Positions 15,753 through 28,022 of a stretch of 64,000 bases of DNA are shown here, piece after piece. The notes under the pieces were generated by a model. The model was not told where the DNA came from, did no database searches, and worked only from the letters and a program-made list of their open reading frames with translations. The position numbers and the translations under genes were made by a program. Source of the DNA: Theobroma cacao (lineage: Eukaryota > Streptophyta > Magnoliopsida > Malvales > Malvaceae); NCBI RefSeq assembly GCF_000208745.1, contig NC_030855.1, forward strand, positions 22,115,071 through 22,179,070, written 5' to 3'. Within the stretch, counting starts at the first letter, position 1. Each line of letters starts with the position of its first letter.

Positions 15753-18700
15753 TCATGGCTTGAAAGCAGAAAATGCCACGACCGAGTTGTGTCCACCAAA
15801 TCCAAACGAGTTGGAAATTGCTGAATCATAAACAGCTCAGTTAGTATTATGGTTTCAGTTCCAAATCCACAAAAAGTACGTAAAGTGGAGACAGGCTTGA
15901 AGAAATTGCAACAGGAACTAGTTATGTGGTTTCCAAGGGTTAGGAGTCTTACCAACATTAACCTCATGCTGCTGCTTTACATTGGCAACAGTGTCAAACT
16001 CAACTGAAGGCTCTGGATTCTGCATTCAAAAATTCAGCACTTCAAGCACTTAATCTATGAGAATAAAAATCACAAGATGTTCTGTTTTGAGGAGAAATCC
16101 TAAAATGGTTTTTGGGTAACCAAAAAAGCCTATCGATAAAACTGAAAATTAAAAGTAATAATAACAGAGGAGGAGACCTGGTGTTTGGTGGACATTTAAT
16201 AAAATAACAGAGACAGGTGCAGACTGGCAGTTTGAAGAAAAAGTAGAAATGGGCAACTATTGTATTATAATCATGCATGAACAAGGCTTACACACTATCT
16301 TAAGTTGGTTTAAATACATTTCCCAGAGCAAACATGGTGTTAGACAAGTAACTAATACGTACAAATTGATTTATGGAGGGATGCAGCCATCCTGTCGTAA
16401 TGGCCTTCACAGTGGCAATGGCTTCTAAACCACCCGCTGCACCCAGGCAGTGCCCTATCATAGACTGAAACAAGAAGAAAAGCAATCAGCCAATAGCAAG
16501 AGAGCAACATTACAGTATGGTCATCTCAAATTTTGCTTATTTTGGGATAGAAAGAGAAGGTACCTTTGTTGCATTGATTTTGATGTCTGATGTATTCTTG
16601 AATACTTTTTTAATAGCATTTATCTCAGCCAGGTCACCAGCAAGGGTAGAAGTTGCATGTGCGTTAATATAGTTAACCTGAAAAATAAGACTTGCTTAGT
16701 TTACTAATTTTCACCTTTGAATGAATATATTTCAGAAAATAATTACATTCTGAACCGTATTAGTTGCACTTTAACATCTGAAGTAGACAAAAACAACTAC
16801 ACAGTCACTGTACTGACTTATGAGATAATTATGAGGTCAGTTCTCAACAGTCTCACTTAAATTGAAACCTAAATCTAATTGACAATAAAAGCAATGAGAA
16901 AATTAGAAGTTAATCATGGTCATATTTCAAGGAGTCTCAACTCAAAGACTATCATTACATTTACCATAAAACAGAATTAGCTGGTGCTATTGAATTTCTT
17001 TTTCAAAAAAAAAAATGCTTGCAGAGGTGTCATTGGACCTTGATAAAAAGAAACAACATAAAATGGGAAATGAGAAATAACTGAAACCAGACCAAACTTG
17101 ATTACTCTTATGAAAACACTATTCCTAACATATAACAAGAGAATTGGTCGAAAAGAAGAAAGAATTACCTCCTCAGGGGACACACCAGCATCTTCAAGGC
17201 TTCTCTCAATGCAGGAAGACACCCCAAGACCATCAGCTCTTGGATCAGTCATATGATAAGCATCACAATTAACAGCTCCGCCTAAGTACTCAGCAATAAT
17301 TGGTGCACCTCTTTTCATTGCATGCTCCAAGCTTTCCATTACCTGGAAAGTAAAAAAATTATAACTCTTTGTAAAAGGCTCTTGCATCATCCCCCTCATC
17401 AAGATCAGTCAGTTTAATAACATGTAGAGACTGAGGGTTATATTCATAACAGCCAACTATGTCGAAATCAAACCAAGAATCGGCAAGCAAAAGCACCAAT
17501 CCATTAACTGAATACTAAGTCCCATTATTCAACCAAGTAGTTCAACGTGATAAAAGAGGCGTAATGTATGCAAGTATTACTGGAAATCTTTTCCTCACTT
17601 TCCAAGTCAGTGAACATTTATACTTCATTCCTAACAATCGTACCAACAATCCGTTAGAAAGTTCACATAAATGGTGAATTAGGCTCCATCTCCATCAGAA
17701 AAACATACTCCAAGGACCAAGATTTCGACACTATGTTGGAAACAGTCAGTCTCTCATTGCACACACACACCATATCCACGGTCCATCACAGGTACTCTTA
17801 AAGTATGGCAAAAAAGCCTACTTCTCTTAACAACATTATCACATGTCACCAATGGAGGCAAAATAAGATGCTAACCAAAAATAGACAACATAAAAACCAC
17901 AAGAAGCTAAATGATGCATCTATACAATTAGAATGTAACAAATGCAAGCTTACCAACACTCCAGAACCTTCACCCATAACAAAGCCATCTCTATCTTTGT
18001 CCCACGGCCTTGATGCAGTTTGAGGATCATCATTTCTTTGAGACAATGCCCTACATGCAACAAAACCCCCCAGCCCAATAGGAATAATTGCAGCTTCTGT
18101 TCCACCAGCAAGCATCAATTCAGCCTCACCTCGACGGATGTGGTTAGCAGCAGCATAGAAGCAATAATTGGAGGTAGCACAAGCAGTTGAAATTGAATAA
18201 TTGGGACCCATGAAACCAAGCTCAATTCCAAGCAAAGCAGATGCCATGTTTGTTATGGCATAAGGAATGAAGAATGGTGTTATTTTTCTGTAACCTTTCT
18301 CTATCAGATTTTGAACACCATCAGAAAACACTGTAAGACCACCCATACCAGTTCCAACAAGAACTCCAGTTCGCTCCTTATCGATCTGCAATGAACACAA
18401 ATCAATAAATTGTGTGAGCACAGGGGGAGAAAAAGTTGTAAGAGAACACATTGTTTTAATGAAGCACTACTAACAAAAGCTGAAATTTCAACACAAAGCT
18501 AAAGCACAAAATAAATTAAATAATGTATGATAAGCTAAAACACTTTACAAGAGAAAGAATGAGAATAATGATTCCAAAGTCCTGCGAGCGTTCATATTTT
18601 TCTTAAACAAAAAAAAAAAACAGATATCACTATCAACACATCTATTATTCTCGGATCTTTTCATTTTGTAGGGTAAGAAATCATTCATAGGGATCATAAA

Positions 18701-20076
18701 TTTAACTGATAATCTTATCTTTTCAAAAGACCTTATCCAAAGCATATTTCTGGTGCATGCATCACATGTATGTAAAATTAGTAAATTTCATAACGTAATT
18801 GCTTCCAAATATAAGATCACATTAATATTTTTTATAATTGTTCCAATGAAGGTTCTCTAAAGCAAATATAAAAGATAACTCAATTTTGCATTATCTAAGG
18901 ATTCTCAATATGGAAACGTTGCATCAAGTTGTGGAAAGAAAAGCTTTGTGTTTGAGTGAAACAAAGAGATCGGAAGACCTAGTAAATAGAGTTTGAAAAT
19001 GGAGCAAAAAAATTGTGATGAACCCATTACTTAAATCAAAACAAGTAATAAATTTGTTCTAGTCAAAGGAAAATGAACTTATCTTTACATCACAATTATG
19101 AAACACATATAAATATGACGTGACACAAAGCATATCTACATAGATTCCTTGGAGAAAGAAAAGTTCTGATGGGGGAAAGGAGAAAGAGACGCTAAGAAAG
19201 AAATTCCAATGATCCGATTGCTTAACCAAACCAAGACTATAGAACATTCAACACAATTAAATATGCACAAAAAAGAATCTATCCAGTCAAATAACAAAAC
19301 AATGACTACAAAACAATTGCACTAAGGACATATGCAGCAGCAACCACAGAAAAGCATCAGGATCCTTAGAATTAAGCTCTACCATGCTAAGTTTCAAAAG
19401 ACACCTGTAATGAAAAACAAATTCACAAAAATAAAGAAGCAACTCTTTCTTGTAAATATCGCACATTGGGCAAGCCAGTAAACGAAAAATCTTTGGATCA
19501 GTAATTCAAAAATTAAACATGCAAATCACTTGCAAAACAATAACTACCCATTTTATAAAACAGCTCAATTGACAAAACCCATCAAACAAAACCATAAAAA
19601 AAAAAGGCCACCTTAGATAACTTATCACCCCCGAGATCAGCATCTTCCAACGCCTTCTTGCCCGCAACAATGCAGTACCTCAAGCAATCGTCAAGCCTCC
19701 TATCGTTCTTTCCATCAATGTACCCTTGAGAAGTGAATCCCCGGATCTGACCGCCGAACCGAGTTGGAAACTTGGAAGCATCGAAACGGTCGATAGGTCC
19801 GATCCCACTCTCTCCAGCCAGCAATTTATCATAGTAAGCATCGACATCATTTCCAAAAACGGAAACCAAGCCCATCCCCGTAATGACGACCCGTTTTTTG
19901 GGGTCCTTCTCGCGCTTGGGAGCGGAAACTGTGGGCGACGAAGCGGTAATGGAAGAGAATCTCTTGGTCGGCCTTGGTCGAAGCCTCGATACATTGGAAA
20001 AATGGGGATTGGGATTGGGTTTTTGGAGAGGGTTTAGAGGGGAACCTCGAAGCGATGGGGCTTGGAGAGCTTGCAT
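15753..20076 (-). CDS. KAS1: 3-oxoacyl-[ACP] synthase I, chloroplastic (KAS I)
   Basis: Seven exons on the minus strand, 19612-20076, 17954-18385, 17169-17342, 16564-16677, 16363-16464, 15953-16019 and 15753-15820, give 473 residues, the usual plant KAS I length. The enzyme condenses malonyl-ACP with growing acyl-ACP (C4 to C16) in plastid fatty acid synthesis. The catalytic triad is visible: Cys224 in STACATS, His364 in NAHATSTLAGD and His400 in MIGHCLGAAGG. The glycine-rich end FGFGGHNSVVAF is intact. Residues 1 to about 60 are a Ser/Pro/Arg-rich transit peptide. The core begins at KKRVVITGMGLVSVFG. I chose MQALQAPSLRG as the start because it begins the transit peptide. The frame is open further upstream, but that part has no plastid-targeting character. 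Confidence 0.97.
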
Positions 20077-21535
20077 GGTTGAGGGAGGTAGCAGAGGGGG
20101 CGATGACAACGAAGTGAAGAGGGACACAAAAGAGAACGAGAGAAAAAAAAAGGCGTGTGTGGATTTCGTGTGTTGCGGAAAATTGGAATTGGCAGGTACA
20201 ACCGAAAACAAAAGCAGGCAAAACAGAACCAAACTCGACTGCTTGTGAATGGAATTAAAAGAAAAATACTGGCCACTACTCTTATTTATGGACGCTCGCA
20301 TCCGCACTCTAGCAATGGTTTGATGGGCCGCTGAGCTGCACTTACCTTCCACACAGGCATTCGACACGAGTTGATGTGATGAAATTTTTTTTGTCAAAGC
20401 TACGACCTTTTTTCCTTCTTTTTTACAAAACTAAATAAATTATGCTAATATCATGCTCAGTATTCTATCTTTTCTTAAAACATTATCTTAATAAAATATA
20501 CAAGATCAAGGATTATAAGTTTTTCAAAAAACTCAAGTTTCACATCTTAATTATTTTTTTTAAAACTATTGACTCGACATCGTTTAATGAATTATTAATA
20601 AATAAATAAAATCATCAATGTCAATAATATGAATTCATATATATCAACAATAAAAAATTATTAAATTAATGAAAACTATGAATCTATTTCTTAAATGACT
20701 TCATAATTGATACAATAAGAAAATTTTATTTTATCATTTGTCATATCTATAAGTTACACGTTTATTTCCTACAAAACCATGTTTTTTACGTTACATCTTA
20801 CAATAATCAATGCTTCTCGTGGCTTCTATTGTTCAATAACTCAAATATTAAATGCTAAGTACTTGTTATGATGTCAGGAGTTCGGGTAAAATACCTAATC
20901 TTCTTAAATTTTGATCAAAATTATATAAAAATTTATTAATTTTTGAAATAAATATTTCGTCTCAATATTACAAACACAATTGATAAAAATAATAAAAATA
21001 TAATTATATTATAAATATTAATCAAATATAAAATTATCTTTCTACCCTTACCATGTCAGCAATTTAACGGCAATACTAATGGTTGATTAATGGCTGAACT
21101 TACGTATGTAGCAAAAAATATTTTTTTTAGTCGGAGTATTCATTTTAAAAACTAATAAATTTTCGTATAATTTCGATCAAAACTTAAGGGATCAAAGTAT
21201 ATTTACCTTTAAGTGTTAACATGAAAGTTTGGAGTTATGGATTATATTGATTTTTGATTTTTTTTCTTTCGTACATTTTGATATGTTATGTTCGGGATAT
21301 TCCAAAATACACTTGTTAAATTGTGACATAAGAGAACATTGAAACATTATATACAATAAAAAGGATTTTATAATGGTTATTTTGCATAAGCAATTCACTT
21401 TCATTTAAATTTCGATATATGATAAATATCTAAATATTTTTTAATCACTTGTGAAATTCAAGTAATATAGTTTCTTTATGTGGTATATAAGTTAATTGTA
21501 CCATTAGATTCTAATCTTTTTACAATATTTCATTT
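20077..21535. other. Intergenic: KAS I promoter, then AT-rich spacer
   Basis: The first 300 bases are the KAS I leader and promoter side. The rest is AT-rich with scattered inverted and direct words and no gene that I can support. Confidence 0.5.
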
Positions 21536-22090
21536 TGATATAATATTTCAAAATTTTTATGAATTATTAAGTAAAATTTAAATAAATTTTTATTATATTT
21601 AATCAAGTTATTAATTTTTATTTTAATTCAAATAAGTTTTTATAACTAATGATTAATTAAATTTTCATTAATTAAATGTCACTTGTCATTTTATAATACA
21701 TGTTGATGATGTGACACACTGATATATAATAATAAATAATAACATGACATGTTAATGTAATATAATAAGACTGCAACATGACATTTTTATGTTCAATGTC
21801 ATGTGAGATGAAAAAGCAAATAGTATTTTGACTAATACTAGTTAGTCAACCATTAATTAAAAAGTTTTATTTAGTTATTGATATGTCATAATAAATGATC
21901 ATATGATATGTTGATGTAACATAATGAGATTGCCTTGTGATAGAGATTGCCATGTGATATTTTCATGGTATTTCAATCAATATTAATTAGTCAACTATTA
22001 ATTTAAATATAAAACTTAATTGAATATAATAAAACAATAAAAATTTATTTAAAATTTTTAAATAATTTTAAAAACTTTTTAAAATATCAT
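21536..22090. mobile_element. Putative long-TIR MITE-like element, AT-rich
   Basis: The left side (ATAATATTTCAAAATTTTTA at about 21538, continuing to AAATAAATTTTTATTATATT) is matched by the reverse complement of the right side (ATGATATTTTAAAAAGTTTT, then AAATAAATTTTTATTGTTTT). The imperfect inverted arms run for roughly 120 bp. The middle holds repeats of a word like GACATGTTAATGTAAYATAAT. I could not settle a target-site duplication, so the borders are approximate. Confidence 0.4.
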
Positions 22091-22728
22091 GCCTTTCTTT
22101 TATTCATCTATGAACATGTTTCTAAAATATAAATGAAAGTTGCCATATGTATATCTACCTAAGTATTAAGTGGTAAATTTTGTTTATATATTATTATAAT
22201 GATATATTGTCGATGAATGAATAATTCAAAAGAGTTTGAATTAAAAATATATTTTTAATTATAAATAAAAATAAAATATTATAAAAAAATCACAAACTAA
22301 TAGAGCAATTTCCACTATGCCTAAGCAATTATTTTTCTCTATCTTTGGACAGGAAAACAGAAAAAAGAAATGAAATTTTGAGAAAATCATGACTAATTTG
22401 CTAATACAAAAAGAAAACAAAAAGAAAAACGGTAAGCAGTAGCAGCATGGAATTAGGCCTGTGGCAGAGTTAGCAAGAGCCCAAGTGTTTTGTTGTCAAA
22501 ATTAACGGAAGCCCAAGCTTTTAGCTGTGAAATGAATCGTTTGCCGATAAAACCATGCCAACACTCAACCTCACGCGTGGAAGTCCAAATTCCAACCCGG
22601 TCGACTGGAAACGAACAGGTCACAGGTGAGTGGTGGTAACTGGAGAGAGCCGGCCGACGCGAAACAAAGAAGAGGCTCTCTGTCTCGGTCTCCTGCCTGA
22701 CTGAGCGGTAGAGAGTTAAAAGAACAAA
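22091..22728. other. Intergenic: promoter of the HMG-box gene
   Basis: AT-rich up to about 22430. It then becomes GC-richer, with ACGCG motifs near 22573, in the 150 bp before the HMG-box start. No other gene is seen. Confidence 0.5.
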
Positions 22729-24707
22729 ATGGCAAAGAAAGCTACAAAGTCGAAAAAATCTCGTTCATCTTCAACCTCCGCTGCATCTGCTAAGAACCCC
22801 TCAACACCCTCCAATCAGTATTTCTCTCTTTTCCTTGCTTTATAGTGTTTGTTACTGTTCATCTCAATTTTCTTTGGTTGGGAGATTTGCAAAACAAAAT
22901 TATAGCTTTCTTTGTTTGTTGTGTTTATTTGTATTGGTGGTGAGGATTTTTAGGGGTTAACAATAGATACTGTTTTTGCTTGGGAAAAATGTTAGGAAAA
23001 TGGTGTTAAGGGTAAAATCAAGTGAGAAAATGAAGAGGTCAGCTCAACAGAGTGTTGTTAGCGAGAGAGAAAAGAGACGCACGTCGAAGTCAAGGCCCAA
23101 ATCGAAGCAGAAGAAGAAAAACACACGAATTGATGCTAAAATGCCCAAGAAACCCCCTACTGCTTTCTTTTACTTCTTGTGAGTATTCCTCATGTATCAT
23201 TTCTGTTCATAGGTTTGCTTAATTTTTGTTGTTAATAACATATCTTTATGGCTGCTGTTTCCCATGCTTCCTAGATTTTGTCTTTGTTGCTTAATTCGTT
23301 TGGCTTGGAAGATTTTCTTGTTGTGTTGAATTGAAATCTATCTGCATATTCGCTGGCTGGCTGTCCTCATATGCAAAATTTGAGTTGTTTTCATTTTAGG
23401 TTTACCACTGAATTGTGTTTCCTTGCCTTAAGTTGTATATTCTTTATGGGGCCTTGGGAGGTCTTAGGTTCAAACGTATGTAAAAAATATATATATTTTG
23501 GGATGGTACGTGTTGGTGCTTTTATCAAACGAGTTGCCTGCTAGTTTCATTGACTCAAATCTAACTGAGTTTTCCTTCTCTTTTACTCAAGGGAGGATTT
23601 TCGTAAGGAATTTCAAGAGCAGAATCCAGATATTAAGTCAATGCGCGATGTATGTTATGGTTTGAAATCACAAATCCTAGTTTAGCCCACAATTCTTTCT
23701 GTGTGTGTCTCTCTCTTACATATATGTTACTGAATCTTGCAACATATTGTTTCAGATTGGGAGGGCGTGTGGTGAGAAGTGGAAGACAATGACATATGAG
23801 GTTCATGCCTTAAAATCTTGCATTGGCTATCTTTATTCCCTGTTGCTTAAGAATTTATATAATCGGCATATGCTATTTTCAGTTCACCTGCAATATGAAT
23901 TGTTCCATGTTCAGCCTGTAAATCGTAATCTGGCTGTTATCATGATATTGCAAAATAGTAGCAGTAGCAGTTATGATAACTTATATCGACCTTTTATGAA
24001 TATGCTTATAAGAGATAATTATTGGAGACATTTATTTTGGGATTGAGAGAAGCAATTTTAGTAATGATGTTTGTTCCTGTGCTAGTAAATATTAAAGCCA
24101 TGATCATGGGTGACATTGGCTTGTCAAAGCCTACTTTAAGTTCCTTCTAAATACAAGGTGAACCACATTCATGATCCGCTCATGCAATTATTTGCATAAA
24201 GATGTAGAAAATACTTTTGACATCGTACTGCTTCATACTTTTAAGCATGTATAGAGATATAGTAGCAATCAATATTAGTGCATAGCAAGGACTCCAATGA
24301 TCTTGAGGGGGCAAGTGGTGTTGATTGTTCTTCCCCATTTGGACTCGAAGAAAATAGAAATTAGCTTTAAATGGCAAATTAAGGACTTTATGGAGAAAAT
24401 TAAGAAACAATTGTCAGGGTTTGCCTAACTTCGTGATTTCTATTTTGTCTTTGATAGGAAAAGGTTAAATATTATGATATCGCAACTGAGAAACGAGCAG
24501 AGTTTGATAGAGCCATGGCAGAATATATTAAAAGAAAGGTAAAGTTACTTTAGGTTTTCTCTTGTACTTTATCTCCAAAGAAGTCTTTAATATTTATTTG
24601 CAGAACAGCTGCAATGGATTTTAAGCAGTTTAACTTGCTCAAAATTTTCATTGCAGGAAAATGGTGAAGATCAAGAAACTGAAGATGACTCAGAGTTTGA
24701 TGAATAA
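22729..24707 (+). CDS. HMG-box protein, At2g34450-like
   Basis: Six exons, 22729-22817, 22996-23178, 23592-23649, 23756-23800, 24458-24538 and 24657-24707, give 168 residues. The N-terminus (residues 1-75) is very basic, rich in Lys, Ser and Arg, with SKSRPKSKQKKKN. The HMG box begins near residue 79 with KMPKKPPTAFFYFLEDFRKE. It continues through NPDIKSMRDIGRACGEKWK and EEKVKYYDIATEKRAEFDRA, so all three helices of this DNA-bending domain are present. The protein ends in an acidic tail (EDQETEDDSEFDE), as in HMGB proteins. It is expected in the nucleus as an architectural chromatin factor. The basic N-terminus plus one box fits the small HMGB class. Confidence 0.9.
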
Positions 24708-25258
24708 ACGTTAGGGTTGTTGTACTAAGAAATTTCATTGTTCAGTAGGAATAGGTGTATCAGTTACGACTTGCAAGATGTATATTAATGCATTGAATAT
24801 GTTCATGTCTGTCATTTTTCTGTAAATCACTGCTTGGAGAACGAATGCCTTTATGTTATTGCCGCACAGATTTGACAGTTTATGCAACTATTCTTCTAGT
24901 AAATGTTCATGCCAATTAAGAGCTGCTTTTATTTTTCCTGGTTTGAAGCACTTTCTCTGATCCTCTAGTAGTTGGAACTCGGGATCTGGCCTTTTCTGAG
25001 TTAGCTTTGGTTGATAATTAAATCCAATCTCTATTACTTCATGCTCTCTCTCTTTAGAATAGTGCGAGAATAGAGGATGGCCTTTTAATTTAACATGATT
25101 TCACTGAACAGTGGAATTCCTGGTAACAAAAATTTCAAAGAACGGATTTATTACTTTTTCAATTGTTCTCTTCATTGGCAAATTTATCAACTCGTGGTCG
25201 ACCCACAATTCATTTGTAACAATATTTTTGGCCTAAAATGAACAAAAAACACTCTAAC
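24708..25258. other. Intergenic between convergent genes
   Basis: 3' UTRs of the HMG-box gene (+) and the Ycf23-like gene (-). No other gene is seen. Confidence 0.6.
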
Positions 25259-27470
25259 CTAGATGTTGAAGCTCCTTTCCCTGGTTGTCGTTTGTCTATC
25301 AGCTACTGTGCTCAATGATTCAGCAATGCTTCTGACTTCTGCAACCATTGCTATGACATCGTTGAGCTTATTGACTGCTGAGCCCACACCCTGTGTTAGA
25401 AAATTATAGTACTAATTCAGTAGTTTACCACAGAAATAACAGATAAATATGTCACAAACCTTAAAATTGCAATATAGGGTATAAAATAATTACTATATTC
25501 TTCAGAATTGGGCAGTGTTTTACATACCACACCGGCAGCCCCTGCAGTGATTGCCATTGGTGCTGTAACTGCACTGAGTCCAGATGAGCACATAACGGGA
25601 ATCCTTACAGCCATTGAAATAGAATATGCTGCTGCTAAAGTTGGTGTAGCCTGTGGATACAAATAACAGAAAGAAGAAAGCGTGTACCATGTAATCAAAC
25701 CAAGGAATTTTTTTGCTTTAACATAATTGGAACACAGGATAAGACTTCAAACATGCACGCATTGCATCAGATATTTCTTTTTTGTCTACCGAAGCACAAT
25801 TACCTTCTCAATCAAACCAAGGACACCAGATTTTGAGGGAGTGGAACATTTGCCTCCTTCAGTTTGGATAATGTCAACACCTTCCCTTTCCAGCAGCTCT
25901 GCAAGCTTGACCTGTTGGTAAGTTGTAAAATGTTTAGTTCACGCCCCTTAAAATGGTGATAGTAAGGGCCGACATATTTAACTTTAAAACATTATATCTC
26001 TATTGGTTACCTGATCAGGGAGGCTAAGTGTGTGAGGCACGGTTACTGACAGGGTCACAGAAGGAAGAATGCTCCTTGTCTCCTTTGTGAGCTTTAGTAT
26101 CTGCAAAACATAATCAACAGAACTATAAATCTAGGCTGGTGAATGATGACCTTTACTGCTGAACTAGTAAACACATTTAACATGCTATATCATACTTACA
26201 GTAGTCTATTAGAATCCCATCAAGGCTAAAGTTTCTCTTTTAAAGCTATCTCCTTTCATTTTTGTCCTTAATTTTTCCATGAAAAGGATCTAACTTGTTT
26301 CAGTGAAGAAAACTTTTGGTATCTGAATATCTCTTAATTTCCCTCAAGTTTTAGTTCGACAGTTTTACAGTTAAATATAAGATTGCTTTATAGGGATCAC
26401 AGGATTATATGTTTGGTACCTGTTCTGGAGAGAAAACTACACCTGTTTCGTAAAAGGAATCATAATTTCCAATCTCCACCTGCATTTGCCATCAACTTCA
26501 TTAACTTAAACGAACAAATTTGATCTGATTTTCTTTTCATTGCATGTCACACTACAACATCAAAAACCAAACTGTCACAGAATTCAAGCTTATTAGTTTT
26601 GAACTTCAAATGGACAGTGAGTTTCCGGTCAAACCATCAATGCTCCTGCTTCAACAGCTGCTGAAAATGCAGCTGGATCTACTGATGAAACACAAACCTG
26701 CATAAAGGAGACATGTTCGGATTAGTAAGACCAGAATGTCACTCTGATGAAAACAAAGCTGCAAAATTGTTGAGGCGGCCGCCTAGGAAGCCAGATTATA
26801 TTTAACATGTCAGATCCTATAATTCCTGATTTACTCAATTTCGTGAGTAAATATTGTTTAGCTCTGCTCTGTTTGGGGTACCCACTGCTGTACTGTACCA
26901 CCTTCTTCCTGTTATTAACATGGTGGCAATAAGCTCTAGGCAAGATTAAGAATTTACCGGAAGAGAAGTTAGGCTAATGGCCAGTTTCACTAATTCTGGG
27001 TCACAAGCTATATCCACATGAGTTGCTCCCCCCTGATTTACAATCACAGTTAAATTATCGATTTCAAATAAAAAAACAAAAACAATAGTAAAATGGAATG
27101 ACCCTGACCTTATCTGCAGCAGTAACAACTGAAGCCACGTTGTTTCTATCGAAATTCTGTAACCCTGAGATAATCTGTAGAGGATAAAATTTGAATCAAA
27201 TGACATTATTAAACAACAAAAGGGAAAAGGAATACATAAAAACGAGAAGTTGGGTTTTGGAATTACCTTGAGAGCTCTTCGTTCATGGAAGTCTTTCAAC
27301 GCTGCTTCTTTAGTAGTTGATAGAAGTGCTTTTGCAGTAGTTACACAAGCACTTCTTCTGACATGTGCATATGGTTTTGAAGGGAGAAAGTTACCAAGAA
27401 AAGAGTTTAGGCTGTATTTTAAAGCAGTGTTAGAAGAAGGAGAAATTGACATGCAGATTGAACTATGCAT
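25259..27470 (-). CDS. Ycf23-like DUF561 protein, probably plastid-targeted
   Basis: Nine exons on the minus strand, 27267-27470, 27109-27174, 26958-27032, 26635-26697, 26420-26479, 26011-26100, 25804-25911, 25528-25650 and 25259-25390, total 306 residues. The match is to Ycf23/DUF561, encoded in algal plastid genomes and in the nucleus of land plants. Visible blocks are ALKDFHERRALK, then GGATHVDIACDPELVKLA, EIGNYDSFYETG, SLPDQVKLAELLEREGVD, QTEGGKCSTP, and RIPVMCSSGLSAVTAPMA with ITAGAAGVGVGSAVNKLND. The pattern suggests a TIM-barrel fold with phosphate-binding glycine loops near the end. The first 45 residues are Ser-rich and basic, as in a transit peptide. The biochemical role is unknown. 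Confidence 0.92.
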
Positions 27471-28022
27471 ATTTCACTCTTTTTCTTTATCCAGGTAAGG
27501 TTGTAGCTGGAGTTGGAGGGAAGAGATAAGAGATGCTGGCAGCTTTGAAGATCTTTAAACTGCTTACACTACAGCAGATATTTTCGGTTGGCTACCTTGG
27601 GTTTGGGTTGTTCCCCAACTATTATTCGACCCTGGTGATTAATGGGCTGTTGGGCACAGATTTGCTAGAATGGGCCGCAATCATCAGTGGATATGCATCA
27701 TATGATACGAATAGCATAAACAGGAAAGGGCAAATCCCCGTCAGGCATTTTAGACCAATTGACCATCAAATGAAAACCACATAAGAAGAAAATACCTTCA
27801 CCAAATTGAGCGGATAACCTTGTATTCTTACACTTCCTCGTTAGAAGATAGAACCTAGTATTCCACAAAACGCTTGTCTTCTGTTTTTTTTTTTGAGCCT
27901 TTTCCTCTCCCTCTCTCTCCTTCCACCTTTCTCCAAATTCAACCCACAACTCGGTGTATCCTCAGAGCCAACACAGCCACCAGTTGCCATACCGAGAGGA
28001 TGTTGTGGCGGAGGAACCAAAA
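27471..28022. other. Shared upstream region of divergent genes
   Basis: The Ycf23-like gene runs left and the CHX gene runs right from this 552-bp stretch, so it must hold both promoters. It is T/C-rich near 27880-27930. Short open frames here show no family resemblance. Confidence 0.5.

Noticed and set aside
17846..18451. 201-codon frame on the minus strand
   Set aside because: This is KAS I exon 2 with intron sequence read through at both ends, not a separate gene.
19582..20397. Longer KAS I start giving a 271-codon frame
   Set aside because: The part before MQALQAPSLRG has no plastid-targeting character and contains the probable promoter and leader. The chosen start gives the normal length.
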